Assembly: GCF_029227915.1 (NCBI RefSeq)
Contig: NC_079884.1
Coordinates: 17,482,001-17,546,000 of the forward strand
Reading direction: 5' to 3'
DNA from: Hydractinia symbiolongicarpus
Taxonomy: Eukaryota; Cnidaria; Hydrozoa; Anthoathecata; Hydractiniidae
DNA: 64,000 nucleotides
The notes under the pieces were generated by a model. The model was given only the letters and a program-made list of their open reading frames with translations, ran no database searches and was not told the DNA's origin. A program made the position numbers and the translations under genes. Each line of letters starts with the position of its first letter. Positions within the stretch are counted from its first letter, which is position 1. Shown one piece after another: positions 25,701 to 34,885 of this stretch.

Positions 25701-28700
25701 GCGAGCTGGAGCAGGAGCAGTCCCGTCGGGCTTAACCTGTTTAATGGGTTTGTCAGACCTAATCGGTCCAGGGGCTGGAATAGGTTTCTTTTACCTATTG
25801 CGTCTAGGGTCTGGAATAGGTTTCTTGTACCTATTCGGTCTAGGAGCTGGTTTGGGAGCAGGAATAGACCCGGCAGACTTAACCTGTCTGGGTTTAACGA
25901 CAGTTAATTTAACCTGTCTGGGAACATGAGCAGGCATACGATCACTCGCTTGTAATATTTCAATCAACTCGGCTTTTCTAAGTGTTGAATAGCCTTTAAT
26001 TCTACAACTTTTAGATTCCTGAATCTCATTTATCTTATTATGTATAATATCTTTAAGTCATTTTTTTGTCATTTTTTATTATATAAATATATTTTTTATA
26101 TGTAAATATGTATCCTATAATGGGCATTTTCTATGGGAAAAAAGTGTCTAATCGAGAAAAAAAATTTACTGCCCTATAATCTACATTTGTTTTTCTCTGC
26201 TCAAATACTGCCCTTTAGTTTAAAATTATTGGTCTAATCTGCAAACACATTCAAAAGTGTATAAATTTACGAAAAAACTAAAGTTTACCCGCTGAAACTG
26301 AATATGCTCGTATTTTGGCTATTTCTACACTCTACGTTTTTAATCAAACAAACGTCTGGTAGATCAAGAGTCCTTATTATCTTTGTTATCGTCATTGTTT
26401 TTGCTGTCTGTCATCGTTACCATTGTCGTTGTTACCACTTTCGTTACCATTGTCGTCGTTACCACTATCGCCACCATTATCCTCTTTACCATTTGTTACC
26501 ATTTTTGTCAAGATTGTCGTCGTACCCATTATTGTCAAGATTGTCGTCGTTACCATTTTCAGCACCATTATCTTCGTTGCCGTTTGTTACCTATTTTTTA
26601 ACATTATCATTGTAATCCTATTCTTGTCAATATTATCATTGTAATCACTATTCTTGTCAACATTATCATTGTAATCACTATTCTTGTCAATATTATCATT
26701 GTAATCCTATTCTTGTCAACATTATCATTGTAATCACTATTCTTGTCAATATTATCATTGTAATCACTATTCTTGTCAACATTATCATTGTAATCTTATT
26801 TTTGTCAACATTATCATTGTAATCACCATTCTTGTCAATATTATCATTGTAATCCTATTCTTGTCAATATTATCATTGTAATCACTATTCTTGTCAATAT
26901 TATCATTGTAATCACTATTCTTGTCAACATTATCATTGTAATCACTATTCTTGTCAATATTATCATTGTAATCACTATTTTTGTCAACATTATCATTGTA
27001 ATCACTATTCTTGTCAATATTATCATTGTATTCCTATTCTTGTCAACATTATCATTGTAATCACTATTCTTGTCAATATTATCATTGTAATCCTATTCTT
27101 GTCAACATTATCATTGTAATCCTATTTTTGTTAACATTATCATTGTAATCTTATTTTTGAATGTTTTTGGTTTGTAGTGATAGTGAAAAGGTACAGATTT
27201 TGTCAACAGAAATGAAAGCACCGTCTAATATTTACGACAGGTAAGATTTCTAAATACACATGATACAAAATAATGGAGGTTTTGTGTTATCGAAACATTT
27301 TTTAAATAATTTTAGTCACGAAGTATCGTTTGGAATTGAAAAACTTAATTTGGACAATATTGAAAGAGAATGGTTTGTTCATTTTTAAATTTTTAGATAT
27401 TTAATTATTTTACTTTCTTTATGTTTTTATTTTCTTATTTTTACATCTTGTAGTGAGGATGCTGATGCTGTTGACAACGACTGGAATGAGGTTGAATCCA
27501 GAAAAGTTTTTGTTGTAGAAAAGGAAGACCAAATTGTACCACGTAAAACATTATTAACAGAAACGTCGCCCAAAAAAAAAGTTGAAGAAATCGACGTAGT
27601 TGAAGAAATAAAAAAGCTATATCTAATCCTTACGGCTTGGTGTAACGCGAACACGTACACTTTTCTGAAACGGTGTAAAGAGGATAATGATGATGAGAAT
27701 TTCGAAACAAAGAGAAAACGTGATAGTAAAAGACAATTTCAAGAAGAAGCTATAAATTTTTTATCAAAAAATCCAGAATGGGCAATAGAGTCAGAAACCT
27801 CAAATAAAACAAGGGATAATAAAAAACAGGTATACCCCACTGTAGACCACTCGATTATGTCAATAAAATTACCTGTACAAACATGTCTGTCAACCTCTGT
27901 GTCGTATAAACATTCTCTTTTTATAAGAATCAAGGTGTATTTCAACACGTAACTGTGTGTATGAAGACTACGTTTGGAAATATTGGTGTTTTTTATTCCA
28001 TGCAGAATTTTTGACAGAGAAAAAGTTACATATTTTTGGGGACATTTTTTGAAATATGTGTCCAATTTTTTCAGACAATTTTGTACAATTTACAAACCAC
28101 AACAAATAACGTCAGAAAACAGATTTTCATTAATAGCTCCCGTTCTACTGCATCATATTTTACTGCATCTAAAATGTTCAGATTTTATGCACTGATAGGC
28201 GTGGACAAAATCTAACTATCAGAATTCCAACAAAATTGCGTCATTCAAAAATACATTCTGCTCCATTTAACAGAGCAGAATATATTTTTGCGTTTTGTTC
28301 CATAAATTTGCTTTCGGTCATTGCATCATATCAAAATTATAAAAAAAGAAAGATGTTAATGTAGCAAATAGATTCTGCAATTTCAACACAAAATATTAGT
28401 CTTAACTGTTTTTATGACCTGGTCTGTATTCTTCACTTTTGGGTATGGTGCACTATGGTCATCGAGTACTAATGTGTTATTTTGCCGTTTTTTGATAATG
28501 TTTTTATTCTGTATTATGGCCGACTTTAAAACACCTACTAGCTTTGTAGCTGATGTCAAATTTCAATTTTATGACAACCTGCATGTGTAATTTGCAGACC
28601 AAAATAGATTCAACGACTTTGAACCTAAAATTTCCTGTTGTAGCTGGAATGAAATCAGCTTTGGTGAATAGAGTTTCTATGTATATTGTTCCTATTTTGA

Positions 28701-31700
28701 ACATATTCCTATGAGATGTATTTTTAAGTCGAAATTCAGTAGATTATTACAGTCTTTATCATATTCCCACGAGGCTAAGAGATCATTGCTCTGCTTTACT
28801 GTAAAATTTTATGTTACATGGTTTTACTTATTTTTATGTTCTTTCTTATGAAACCAAACAAAAATTAACATGACAGAAGGTTTCATATGCAATTGTAGCG
28901 AACCCGTTTATGACTTGGTGGAAAATCAATCTCCCTCCTCAATTGAAACTTGACTGGCTAAAACTCGTGAAAGAGACGCATTTACAGATGTTGGTGTACA
29001 GAGCTTTGTTGTACGTACTGATGGCTCAACTGGTGAAGTAAAAATTATTCCATATTCTTACAGAAACATTGGCCCAGAGCTATTTTGAAAAATATAAATT
29101 CTGCTTAAGTTTTTCGAAATAAATTTTATTTAAATAAAGTCATTTATGTTTTCATTTCAGATATCATCGAACAGCGTTTTGCTGAAGCTAAACAAGACAA
29201 AGAGGCAACAAAAGTCAAAAGAAAAACCGGAAGACCTTCAACATCACCTTTTCAGAACGATTCTGAATAGCTGAAAACAAGATCAAAAGCAGAACCGTAC
29301 TTGAAAAAATTTGTCAACAACCTGAAGGTAGATTGCGCCGAGGGGAATTTAAAACAACTAGGAAGCATGTTTATTTACTATCACAGCAGAATTAAGAAGC
29401 CGTTAAATTTCATTTCTGATTTGAACAATGGGGTCAACTATGGCATGGCCGTGGTGAACAGAATCAACATCAAAAAGGCCTAAATTAAAAACTGCTCAGA
29501 TTTTTCCAAAGTTTTTATCGAGAATTTCTTGACCAGTGTTTTGGTTAAGATGAAGTACGAATTATATTCGACCGCTACGTGAAAGGCTCATTGATAACTC
29601 AAACACTGATTGGCAGAACAGGCCGTCTATCCACTGTGTACCGTGTAAACGATGATTGGTGACTTAACCAAAACTTTTCTTTCTGCAATCGAAAGCATCG
29701 AATTGACAGGTTAATTGAGCAAAAACTTGCAACCGTTGTAGCTCAAAGATCGATGCGATATGTAACAGTTCACGATTCTCTAGAGGCGATAATAAAATTA
29801 ATGTCATGTGGATGCAAAACTAGATGCAACACCAATTGATGCAGATGTCGTAAAAACAGTCATCTTTGCATAGAAATGTGTTAATGAAAAGATTGTAAAA
29901 ACAATGAAGAGGAATCGGACACATCTACTGCAACATCTAGAACTTGTCACGACTAGCGACTGTTTTAAATTCAGGCATTTTGCCGAATTAGAAGTACCTG
30001 CAATGAAGGTAGAATAATCAGTAGTACTCGATGACCATATAGCGCATGATACCCAAAAGTAAAAAATACATACCAGGTCATAAAAACAGTTAGGATCAAT
30101 ATTATTAGGATCTTTCTTTTACTATAATTTTGATATGACCAAAAGCAAATTTACAGACCAAAACTTAAAAATACATTCTGTTCTGCAAAATGTACAAAAA
30201 TGAAGCCATTTTTTTGAAATTCTTAGATTTTGAAAATCTTAGATTTTTTTAACGTTTTAGATGCAGTAGAAGATGATGCAGTAAAACGGGAGTTATTAAG
30301 GAAAATTCGTTTTATGACGTCATTATTTTCTGGTCTGTAAATTGTACAAAAAGTTTCCGAAATAATTAAACACATTTTCAAAAAATCTCCAATACCCTAA
30401 AGATTCCAAAAACATATAATTCCTACCTGACTAAGGGGCCATTTGCATGTGAAATATCATCCCGGGATAAGTTTCGTCCCGGGACGAGTTTACCTCTGTC
30501 TCTAGTGGAAATCCTCAGAACGTTTACACGTTTCAGGCAGGATGAATTATCCCGAAATGTGATCAAGAAAAAAATGCATGTAAACACTAATTTATTTCGT
30601 CTGAGAATGAAATCAGAAAGAAAACACGTGTAAACACATTTTTCATCCCAGGATGAGAATGCTAATGTACGCTTTTTCACATTCTTTAAACAGCGAAGAA
30701 AACACTTTGGTTTTAACTTCTTTTGTTAATCTATATACATTCAAAGTTTTTTATTTTCTTTAATGAAAATAAATTTCATGATAAATTTATACCAGTTTAA
30801 CCATTATTGGATCATTATTTATAAGTCTTAAGTTTTTTCCCTCGCGCTTCATCGTTGTGCGTTTCTTGTTGACATTTGTTCTCGCTTTTAAAAAACTTCG
30901 AATTATCATACGCAAAGTCAGCAAAATTAATGTTGCATCGCGGGATGAGGCTAATGTGTAAATACTTTTTCCCTTCATCCCGGGACGAGATTTAATCCCG
31001 CCTGCGTGTAAACGTGGTTTAAGTGCTTAAAAGAAGAATTATTCGAAAATATTCTGGTATTTTACTTTCATAGAAAAACATGCTGCCACCAATAGATGCA
31101 CAAGCGCAACACACCATTAGGAGAAGAATCGTTAAAGGAAAGATACAATTAGTGTATGTGTATTTGTTTCCTTTTTTATTTCTTTAGAATATCTGACAAA
31201 TATCCTGCATGTGCTGTTGGAATCTTGGATTGGCTAAGAAATAGCTTTTGATGTATAGGCTGGATTATTTTTGCTTGTGATTTTATGTTTGCATGTTTAT
31301 CTTTAGTTTGAACAAACTGTCACAAGTGCTACATCTTACCAACTCGCAAATCAGCGATAGTGGTTTTTACGCTTTTGTTAATACTTTTAGGTATGATCTT
31401 GTGTGCTATTTTAAATGAATTGAGATATTAATCCCTTTTAAATGTTATACGAGTGCTGAAACTCCAATATTCGGAAGTAGGCTTATTTGTAATTTTTTAG
31501 ATTCACCAATCGGAATATCGTGTTAAAGGCAAAGCAATGGGTGTTAATGACGTTGTTGCTTTTACGAATGTGAGTAGTTTGTGGCTTTTTGTTGCCACCT
31601 CAGAACGCCCTTGCGTCACCCCATGCATGCGTCTTTTCGTCATGCTTAATGTGTTTAATTCTTACTTTAACACGCCCTATTACTGAATTGCACTCTTTTG

Positions 31701-32270
31701 TTAATTACAACAGAAACTAAAACTAAAATCCTTAAGTTTACATAGTGGGCTTGTCAACTTGGAGGACAAAAATTAAGATTAAGGCAGAAATCAAGACAGA
31801 GTGGTGGCGCATGCTTTCTTTTATCTTTTACGTTCTGTACAAATTTTTAAAAAGTTCGTGCTAAATATTTAGTAGAAAGCCATCAAATCTATGTAATTTG
31901 ATCAAAAACATTTTTCTTTCTTTTTTGCTGCGGCAAAGTTTATCAGTACTAAAGATGACAGCTATTTTTTAGATATTCTTACGCCGCGGATAAATTTATA
32001 GTTGAGTTTTCAAATCATGTGGATAATGTGAGCAAGTTTCTTTTGCGTGAAGGTATGAGAGAGTATGCTCCGATTGATGAAACATCGCGTCTGTTTATCA
32101 AAGAATTTTTATTTCATGATGAAAGTGATGAAGAGCTGAACACTGAGGAGGTGAAGAACGCAATTAAAAATAATGAGGATGGAGATGCAATAACGGATAA
32201 CAACTTTTTGTTTGGTGGTGACGACATTGATGTTGAATTAAAGGAGAATGAAATGGAAGATCTGGACTAA
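11914..32270 (+). CDS. RPAP2: RPAP2-like RNA polymerase II CTD phosphatase, 11 exons, first exon missing
   Basis: RPAP2/Rtr1 proteins bind RNA polymerase II and dephosphorylate Ser5 of its C-terminal domain; they also help polymerase nuclear import. Exons with AG/GT borders and matching phases: 11914-12031, 12796-12894, 13367-13432, 13634-13719, 27178-27240, 27316-27372, 27454-27829, 31074-31153, 31307-31390, 31501-31569, 31973-32270. Together they give one continuous frame of ~460 codons. The RTR1 zinc-binding domain spans exons 2-4: CGYPLC, then KVYDLTERK, then [13 protein letters not shown], with Cys at the expected places. Exon 7 is acidic and charged; the last four exons encode the conserved C-terminal region ([17 protein letters not shown]) and an acidic tail. 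The initiating exon is not identified. Homology is from recognition of the family, not a search. Confidence 0.9.
13720..14544 (+). other. RPAP2: RPAP2 intron, 5' part before Polinton P1
   Basis: Non-coding. It contains a G-tract of 19 G at 13798-13816 and a C-tract of 16 C at 14130-14145, which on opposite strands could form G-quadruplex-like structures. No gene is seen. Confidence 0.6.
14545..14550. repeat. Target-site duplication of Polinton P1, left
   Basis: gctcaa here is repeated at 26199-26204, immediately outside the two inverted repeats. Six base pairs is the expected duplication length for Polinton integrases. One base (A) is ambiguous between duplication and element end. Confidence 0.8.
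14551..14641 (+). repeat. Polinton P1 left terminal inverted repeat
   Basis: Matches the reverse complement of 26102-26198 with a few substitutions and single-base indels, including the words aatgtagattata and cccatagaaaatgcc. It encodes the last codons of the ATPase pseudogene, which ends at 14595. Confidence 0.9.
14595..15268 (-). pseudogene. Polinton FtsK/HerA-type packaging ATPase, broken
   Basis: Family role: pumping DNA into capsids. Seen: ATG at 15268 directly after the TAA of the upstream capsid gene (TAAATG); Walker A GPAGCGKT about a dozen codons in; a frameshift near 15,200; a second block ending ARYKT followed by stops near 15,000; then Walker [10 protein letters not shown] and the conserved [18 protein letters not shown] segment, ending MGIFYGKSV inside the left inverted repeat. 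At least one frameshift and stop codons between 14,945 and 15,000 inactivate it. Confidence 0.85.
15269..15800 (-). pseudogene. Polinton major-capsid candidate, C-terminal part
   Basis: The open part (15269-15712, 147 codons) aligns along its length with the C-terminus of the 60.7-kb capsid candidate: [43 protein letters not shown], and YLITDAQL near the end. A few more codons of similarity extend upstream to about 15,800 through a stop. The N-terminal half is missing: the penton-like stop lies only ~100 bp upstream. Assigning it as the double-jelly-roll major capsid is inference from family resemblance and from the adjacent ATPase. Confidence 0.7.
16094..17292 (+). pseudogene. C2H2 zinc-finger protein of the P/THAP element, function unknown
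   Basis: Begins with an acidic segment ([16 protein letters not shown]), then a 1-base frameshift near 16,165, then a classical zinc finger of C-x2-C-x12-H-x4-H form ([17 protein letters not shown]) at about 16,252-16,317, then a 309-codon uninterrupted C-terminal domain to 17,292. I do not recognise that domain. It is mixed alpha/basic with a Lys-rich end ([14 protein letters not shown]). It lies within the transposon's repeats and converges on the transposase, so it is part of the element rather than host sequence. Possible roles, all inference, are target-site binding or transposase regulation. Confidence 0.7.
17305..17932. repeat. Inverted repeats with hairpins between the convergent genes
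   Basis: About 36 bp at 17,307-17,342 (ctaattaaacggctattttt...) is repeated inverted at 17,897-17,932. Each arm contains its own hairpin, ggctat-tttt-atagcc. The left arm lies ~25 bp after the C2H2 gene's stop and the right arm ~12 bp after the transposase stop. The intervening ~550 bp is AT-rich and non-coding. This could be a small nested foldback element or paired 3'-end signals; no clear target duplication is visible. Confidence 0.75.
17944..20257 (-). pseudogene. THAP-domain P-element-type transposase, broken near the C-terminus
   Basis: The 656-codon main frame starts with a C2CH THAP DNA-binding domain ([12 protein letters not shown], then ICQRHF, then GVLPTLNLP). The RNase-H-like catalytic region follows with [19 protein letters not shown]. 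The frame stops at 18,287; similarity resumes after a 1-base shift, passes an in-frame TAG at 18,178-18,180, and includes the family signature [15 protein letters not shown], ending with TAA at 17,944. The first Cys of the THAP domain is oddly spaced, so an upstream exon or start may be missing. A telomere-like repeat is embedded in frame at 18,667-18,685. Confidence 0.88.
18667..18685. repeat. Telomere-like TTAGGG repeats inside the transposase frame
   Basis: ccctaaccctaaccctaac here reads gttagg three times on the minus strand and is translated as a Val-Arg repeat ([12 protein letters not shown]). Three hexamers are enough to be non-random in an AT-rich ORF. The surrounding reading frame is kept because the repeat length is a multiple of three. 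Confidence 0.7.
20651..22879. other. Degenerate interior of Polinton P1
   Basis: No gene can be supported. It contains the second copy of a dispersed repeat (22162-22309) and AT-rich sequence without frames resembling Polinton proteins, so it probably reflects further insertions and deletion of the original Polinton genes. Confidence 0.5.
22162..22309. repeat. ~140-bp dispersed repeat, copy 2
   Basis: Same orientation and order of words as 4010-4150, ending in attagccat in both. Differences are scattered substitutions, so the two copies are moderately old. Confidence 0.8.
22885..23105 (-). pseudogene. Coding-like tract, possible start of the penton-like gene
   Basis: Reading the minus strand from ~23,095 gives about 65 codons without a stop (including [18 protein letters not shown]), unusual for this AT content. 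It is divergent from the plus-strand fragment that starts near 23,115. In P2 and P3 that position is the start of the penton-like gene. Sequence resemblance to those starts is not clear, so the identity is open. Confidence 0.35.
23115..23480 (+). pseudogene. Polinton structural-protein candidate, fragment
   Basis: Related to the plus-strand gene at 58,227: both have a beta-rich N-terminal region, then HPF[K/S]LW[Q/S]TQLNF, SAC, QHL and RSVYRFHVY in the same order. One stop/frameshift lies near 23,225. Similarity ends near 23,480, where the sequence passes directly into the C-terminal end of the polymerase on the other strand. That abrupt junction marks an internal deletion of P1. Confidence 0.7.
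23480..26070 (-). pseudogene. polB: Polinton protein-primed family B DNA polymerase, broken
   Basis: Order on the minus strand: a SAP/Rho-N-like helix pair ([16 protein letters not shown]), a Pro/Lys-rich linker, the NEWYDW segment that precedes polymerases of this group (followed by a TAA), an acidic stretch, then the polymerase. Exonuclease motifs: [10 protein letters not shown], and [11 protein letters not shown]. Polymerase motif [10 protein letters not shown]; motif [12 protein letters not shown]; motif C: YMDTDS near 23,640. Stops and shifts occur near 25,790, 25,550, 25,370, 24,650, 24,300 and 23,750, part of the exonuclease region is deleted, and the end is cut off at ~23,480. It replicated the element by protein priming. 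Confidence 0.9.
26102..26198 (-). repeat. Polinton P1 right terminal inverted repeat
   Basis: Reverse complement of 14551-14641 with minor differences. It is followed at 26199-26204 by the gctcaa target duplication. Confidence 0.9.
26385..27165. repeat. Minisatellite arrays in the RPAP2 intron
   Basis: 26,385-26,600 is a degenerate array built from ttaccattgtcgtcg-like words. 26,600-27,160 is a regular ~29-30-bp array with unit cttgtcaa[c/t]attatcattg plus taatcctatt or taatcactatt, about 19 copies. Short open frames rich in Ile/Val/Thr on both strands are translations of the array. The array ends 17 bp before an RPAP2 exon. Confidence 0.9.
27178..27829 (+). CDS. RPAP2: RPAP2 exon block 2: central linker
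   Basis: Three exons (27178-27240, 27316-27372, 27454-27829) with phases 2-2-0 connect exactly to both flanking blocks. The encoded linker is charged and low in recognisable motifs ([15 protein letters not shown], then [15 protein letters not shown]). It starts 17 bp after the end of the 30-bp minisatellite, so the acceptor site at 27176-27177 sits just outside a repeat array. Confidence 0.85.
28040..30390. mobile_element. Unclassified element with ~400-bp terminal inverted repeats
   Basis: 28,040-28,465 is similar to the reverse complement of 30,010-30,390: shared words include gtttttatgacctgg, acttttgggtat, tggtcatcgagtact, tcaaaattata, cccgtt.tactgcatcat and ttttgtacaatttaca. Left and right arms differ by indels, so the element is old. 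The 1.5-kb interior has short coding-like pieces, for example [20 protein letters not shown] at 29,301, but no transposase that I recognise. It lies in an RPAP2 intron. Confidence 0.75.
30433..31020. mobile_element. MITE-like element with cccgggacga motifs
   Basis: Near the left end: ggggccatttgcatgtg, atcatcccgggat, cgtcccgggacga. Near the right end, inverted: tcatcccgggacgag, tgcgtgtaaacgtgg. Internal copies of catccc.ggatgag occur as well. The interior is AT-rich and non-coding. The termini are imperfect and no target duplication is secure. Confidence 0.55.
31074..32270 (+). CDS. RPAP2: RPAP2 exon block 3: conserved C-terminal region
   Basis: Four exons: 31074-31153 (donor gtatgt), 31307-31390, 31501-31569 and 31973-32270 with a TAA stop. 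They encode a helical, hydrophobic C-terminal module ([18 protein letters not shown]) and a very acidic tail ending EMEDLD. Frame continuity across all three introns supports the model. The preceding intron carries the 28.0-30.4 kb element and a MITE. Confidence 0.85.
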
Positions 32271-32591
32271 GAAGACCTCATTTTTAGCTTTTAGTTCTTT
32301 GTAATTAGATTTAGCTAGAATTGTTACACAGTGTGATTCAACTTTTTTTCTGTGAACAATCCTTTGGAGTTTCTGAGTTTCTGTTTCACGTTGTTCTTAA
32401 GAACGCCTAAATTTAAGCTAAGGCTTGATGTTTTTTTACACTTCGCCGGCCTCAAATGTTATTTATGTACTTCCAAAAAGTTGCGAAACTGATACTCATT
32501 GTTTGTATATTTCATTAATATTTTGTATATTTCATAAATATATTTCGAAAACTTGTTGTAGAAAATGTATATTCGTAAAAAAATAGAAATA

Positions 32592-33242
32592 CAGTTAACT
32601 CCCGGTAACTCGAACCTCCAAGGGACCAGAGAAAACAATTCAACTTTAACGAATGTTCGACTTAAGCGAAGCTCCTATTAATTCGGACTTAGACAAAAAT
32701 GAGATATTAGTTCGAGTTAAGGCGATTTGGTGGACATTTTAAAAAAACAGAACTTATAATTTAAAAGAGGACTGTAACTTGTAAGGAAGTAACTTTTGTT
32801 ACTTGCAAGAATGTATTATTTTAACCCTAACCTTTTTTTCTTCAGCCTTCTCCAGCCATTTATCAGACGCAGCAAAACTTTCAGCAAATTGAAGAGCCTT
32901 CTCTTTTATCATATTGCCATCAAAAAGAACATTTTGTCTCCTTTGTAAATATAACCATTTAAGAAAAGCTTTTTCAAAATTTCTAGCTACATTACATACC
33001 AGTATTCATTTTTCGAACATTAATTTTGTACTTGACACTAAAAAGTTCGAGTTATCCGAAGAAATTACCAAGGGGGGGAACAAAAAATGGTTCGAGAAAA
33101 CGGATGTTCGATTTATCCGGAGTTCAAGTTAACGAGTAGTTTTTATAGGGAAGTATTAGGAAATGTCCAGGGGACAGTATAAAGCAGTTAGAGATAATAA
33201 AAGTTCGAGTTAATCGATGTTTGAGTTACCGGGAGTCTACTG
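32592..33242. mobile_element. Tigger/pogo-like MITE
   Basis: Inverted ends cagttaactcccggtaactc at 32,592 and, inverted, gagttaccgggagtctactg ending 33,242. Each is flanked by a TA dinucleotide (32,590-32,591 and 33,243-33,244), the target duplication of Tc1/mariner-pogo elements. Subterminal words ttcgagttaa/ttcgagttatccgaag also repeat in inverted order. There is no transposase. Confidence 0.8.
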
Positions 33243-33244
33243 TA

Positions 33245-33744
33245 CTTCAGAAACACTTTTAGTAATTTTAATGTGTAATTGCTGACTCGCATTATTTTGA
33301 ACTCTTTGAAAATCTCACCCTCAACGTTCTTATAGAATAGGTTCTTATAAAACGAAAAAACTTGTAAACACAGCTACGGAACTGAAATTATACTTGTCAG
33401 GCGCAGATATAGAGATTTAAACAAGTTAGTCCATTTTTTCACAAAATTGGGCGTTGAAGGGCGTTATTAAACGCCAAAAAAGCATTTATAAAATGCATGA
33501 AAAGCCAGGATGAGGAAAATGAAGCAGAAACAAGGGTCTATATATACGCAATTTTTATGAAATTGTTAGAAGCCAGTTGTTTCATACACACACCGTTGAA
33601 GGAGTCAAATTTTTCTGTACGCTAACAATGGAATCTTTGAGCATTTTTAACCCTTCAGGACTTTATTCAAAGAAATACAAATTTTGTAACCATCTTCACG
33701 CTGGAGAGCATATTTCAATAGATTTCTGGTCAACAGCCGAATCT
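33245..33744. other. Non-coding spacer
   Basis: AT-rich, no supportable gene. The 77-codon frame starting 33,577 has no recognisable motif and its 3' part overlaps a dispersed repeat. Confidence 0.45.
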
Positions 33745-33966
33745 CTTATAATAATACAGAGACTGTGTCTGTTTGTAACAGGCAAAGTGGATGTCTTTAT
33801 TTACCTTTGATATCGCCGAAAAAGTTATGTCTAATATGTTAAATTTTTTGACGTTAGGGCGCGACGAAAATAACACTACTTTAACGTCAATATCTATATT
33901 AAATTAATGAAGACATTACAGTGCAGCTAAAATTTTAAGGTCAAATAACTTGGAAACGATGTGGTG
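33745..33966 (+). repeat. Dispersed repeat, copy 1 of 3, abutting Polinton P2
   Basis: Similar to the reverse complement of ~39,060-39,335 and, more distantly and in direct orientation, to ~45,770-45,960. Shared words include gtaacaggcaaagtggatgt, taatatgttaaattttttgac and gtggtg near the junction. It ends where P2 coding similarity begins, so P2 may be truncated here by this repeat. Confidence 0.7.
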
Positions 33967-34091
33967 GTACCAGATCATTTAAAGACACAGGAAATGTGTG
34001 ACCGAGCAGTTCGCGAATATCCTAAGATCATCGAATATGTTCCGGATCGTTTCAGAGCCATGGTTACAAGAAATAAAGCAAGACGATTGAG
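33966..34091 (+). pseudogene. DUF4116-like repeat protein, fragment
   Basis: About one and a half repeat units (VPDHLKTQEMCDRAVREYP, then IIEYVPDRF) before the frame decays. The unit matches those of the longer copy at 55,184. No start remains. Confidence 0.65.
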
Positions 34092-34241
34092 TATTGTTAT
34101 GAATGTGGAACTGATCTCGATCAATATGATAGATGTTCATGTGGACGGAGATTAATCATAAAAGGAAGGATGTTGTGCTGGCAGCACTATATTATGTGTA
34201 TCACCTACAATGGTGGGTGGTGTACTTGCGAAAATTCCTAG
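34092..34241 (+). pseudogene. Cys-rich miniprotein, P2 copy
   Basis: The 50-codon frame ends in TAG at 34,241 and contains CYECGTDLDQYDRCSCGRR and CITYNGGWCTCEN. The CxxC...CxC and CxC arrangement and the YNGG motif match the intact 58-residue version at 55,743. It lacks a clear start codon. The pattern suggests a zinc-ribbon-like fold (inference). Confidence 0.6.
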
Positions 34242-34270
34242 TTGGGGGTTCAATTTCCCTAAATAAAGGG

Positions 34271-34882
34271 ATGTTCAAATTCGATAATGAGAATGTTAAC
34301 TCAAGAGACTTTTATGCCAAAGCGACTCCACTAAATATCGAAGATGTAAACATTAAAAATATCGTGCTAAGCGATCCTATTCCAGCAAACAAGGGCAAAG
34401 ATGAACGCTTCATTATTGGCTATAAAAATAGTGACAACAAGTTATCCCCTCTATTGATCAAAACACCCAAAAAGCTCTATTCCAATGGTGCCTCGCGTTA
34501 TGATGAGGGCTGCTCTCTTACCATGTCATTCGATATATATAACCATCTTGAGTGGCTAGAGAAGTATGAGAGTATCCTGACCAAGGTAGAGTCCTTGGAG
34601 GGTCATTGCTTCACCACCCCACCTGTGAAAAAAGATAAATACTTCACCACCAAAGTGAAGGAGTGGGAGGGTAAAGTCAGAACCGATTTTCATTCCAAAA
34701 AAGTACCACTAAAACAAAGCTGCGAGTGCAACGCCATAATCAAGCTATCTGGCATCTACAGGCAAGGTTCAAATTACTACATGCAAACCTACTTGGAGGA
34801 GTGCAAGTATAAGGTTGTCGAGTTTTATGGCACCCGATATTTTATTGATTCAGATGATGAGGAACCATTCGTTGTAGTATAA
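34271..34882 (+). CDS. Polinton ssDNA-binding-like protein, intact
   Basis: A 203-residue intact frame starting ATGTTCAAATTC. Conserved features shared with the broken copy at 55,924 are NVNSRDFYAKATPLNIEDVN, LSDPIPANKGKDERF, LIKTPKKLYSNGASRYDEGC and an acidic C-terminus. The KTPK.LYSNGAS..DEG..LTMSF segment resembles ssDNA-binding proteins of large DNA viruses, so a replication role is inferred, not shown. The stop is followed after 3 nt by the next gene's ATG. It is the only long undamaged gene of P2, while its neighbours are broken. Confidence 0.6.
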   Translation: MFKFDNENVNSRDFYAKATPLNIEDVNIKNIVLSDPIPANKGKDERFIIGYKNSDNKLSPLLIKTPKKLYSNGASRYDEGCSLTMSFDIYNHLEWLEKYESILTKVESLEGHCFTTPPVKKDKYFTTKVKEWEGKVRTDFHSKKVPLKQSCECNAIIKLSGIYRQGSNYYMQTYLEECKYKVVEFYGTRYFIDSDDEEPFVVV

Positions 34883-34885
34883 TAA

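Larger units (their letters stand above)
14551..26198 (-). mobile_element. Polinton/Maverick P1 (AT-rich, internally deleted), in an RPAP2 intron
   Basis: Bounded by ~95-bp inverted repeats and a GCTCAA duplication. Contents from left to right: packaging ATPase (-), major-capsid candidate C-terminus (-), penton-like C-terminus (-) split by a P/THAP transposon, a degenerate zone, a structural-protein fragment (+) and protein-primed DNA polymerase B (-). Without the nested transposon it is ~7.1 kb, well short of the usual 15-20 kb, and integrase and protease are absent. It is therefore a deleted, non-autonomous and decayed copy. Polintons self-synthesise by protein-primed replication and are related to adintoviruses. 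Confidence 0.9.

Noticed and set aside
27427-27660. Minus-strand 77-codon frame
   Set aside because: Shadow of RPAP2 exon 27454-27829, whose plus-strand frame fits both neighbouring exons by phase.
33577-33810. 77-codon frame upstream of P2
   Set aside because: Its 3' part overlaps the dispersed repeat at 33,745 and nothing in it is recognisable.
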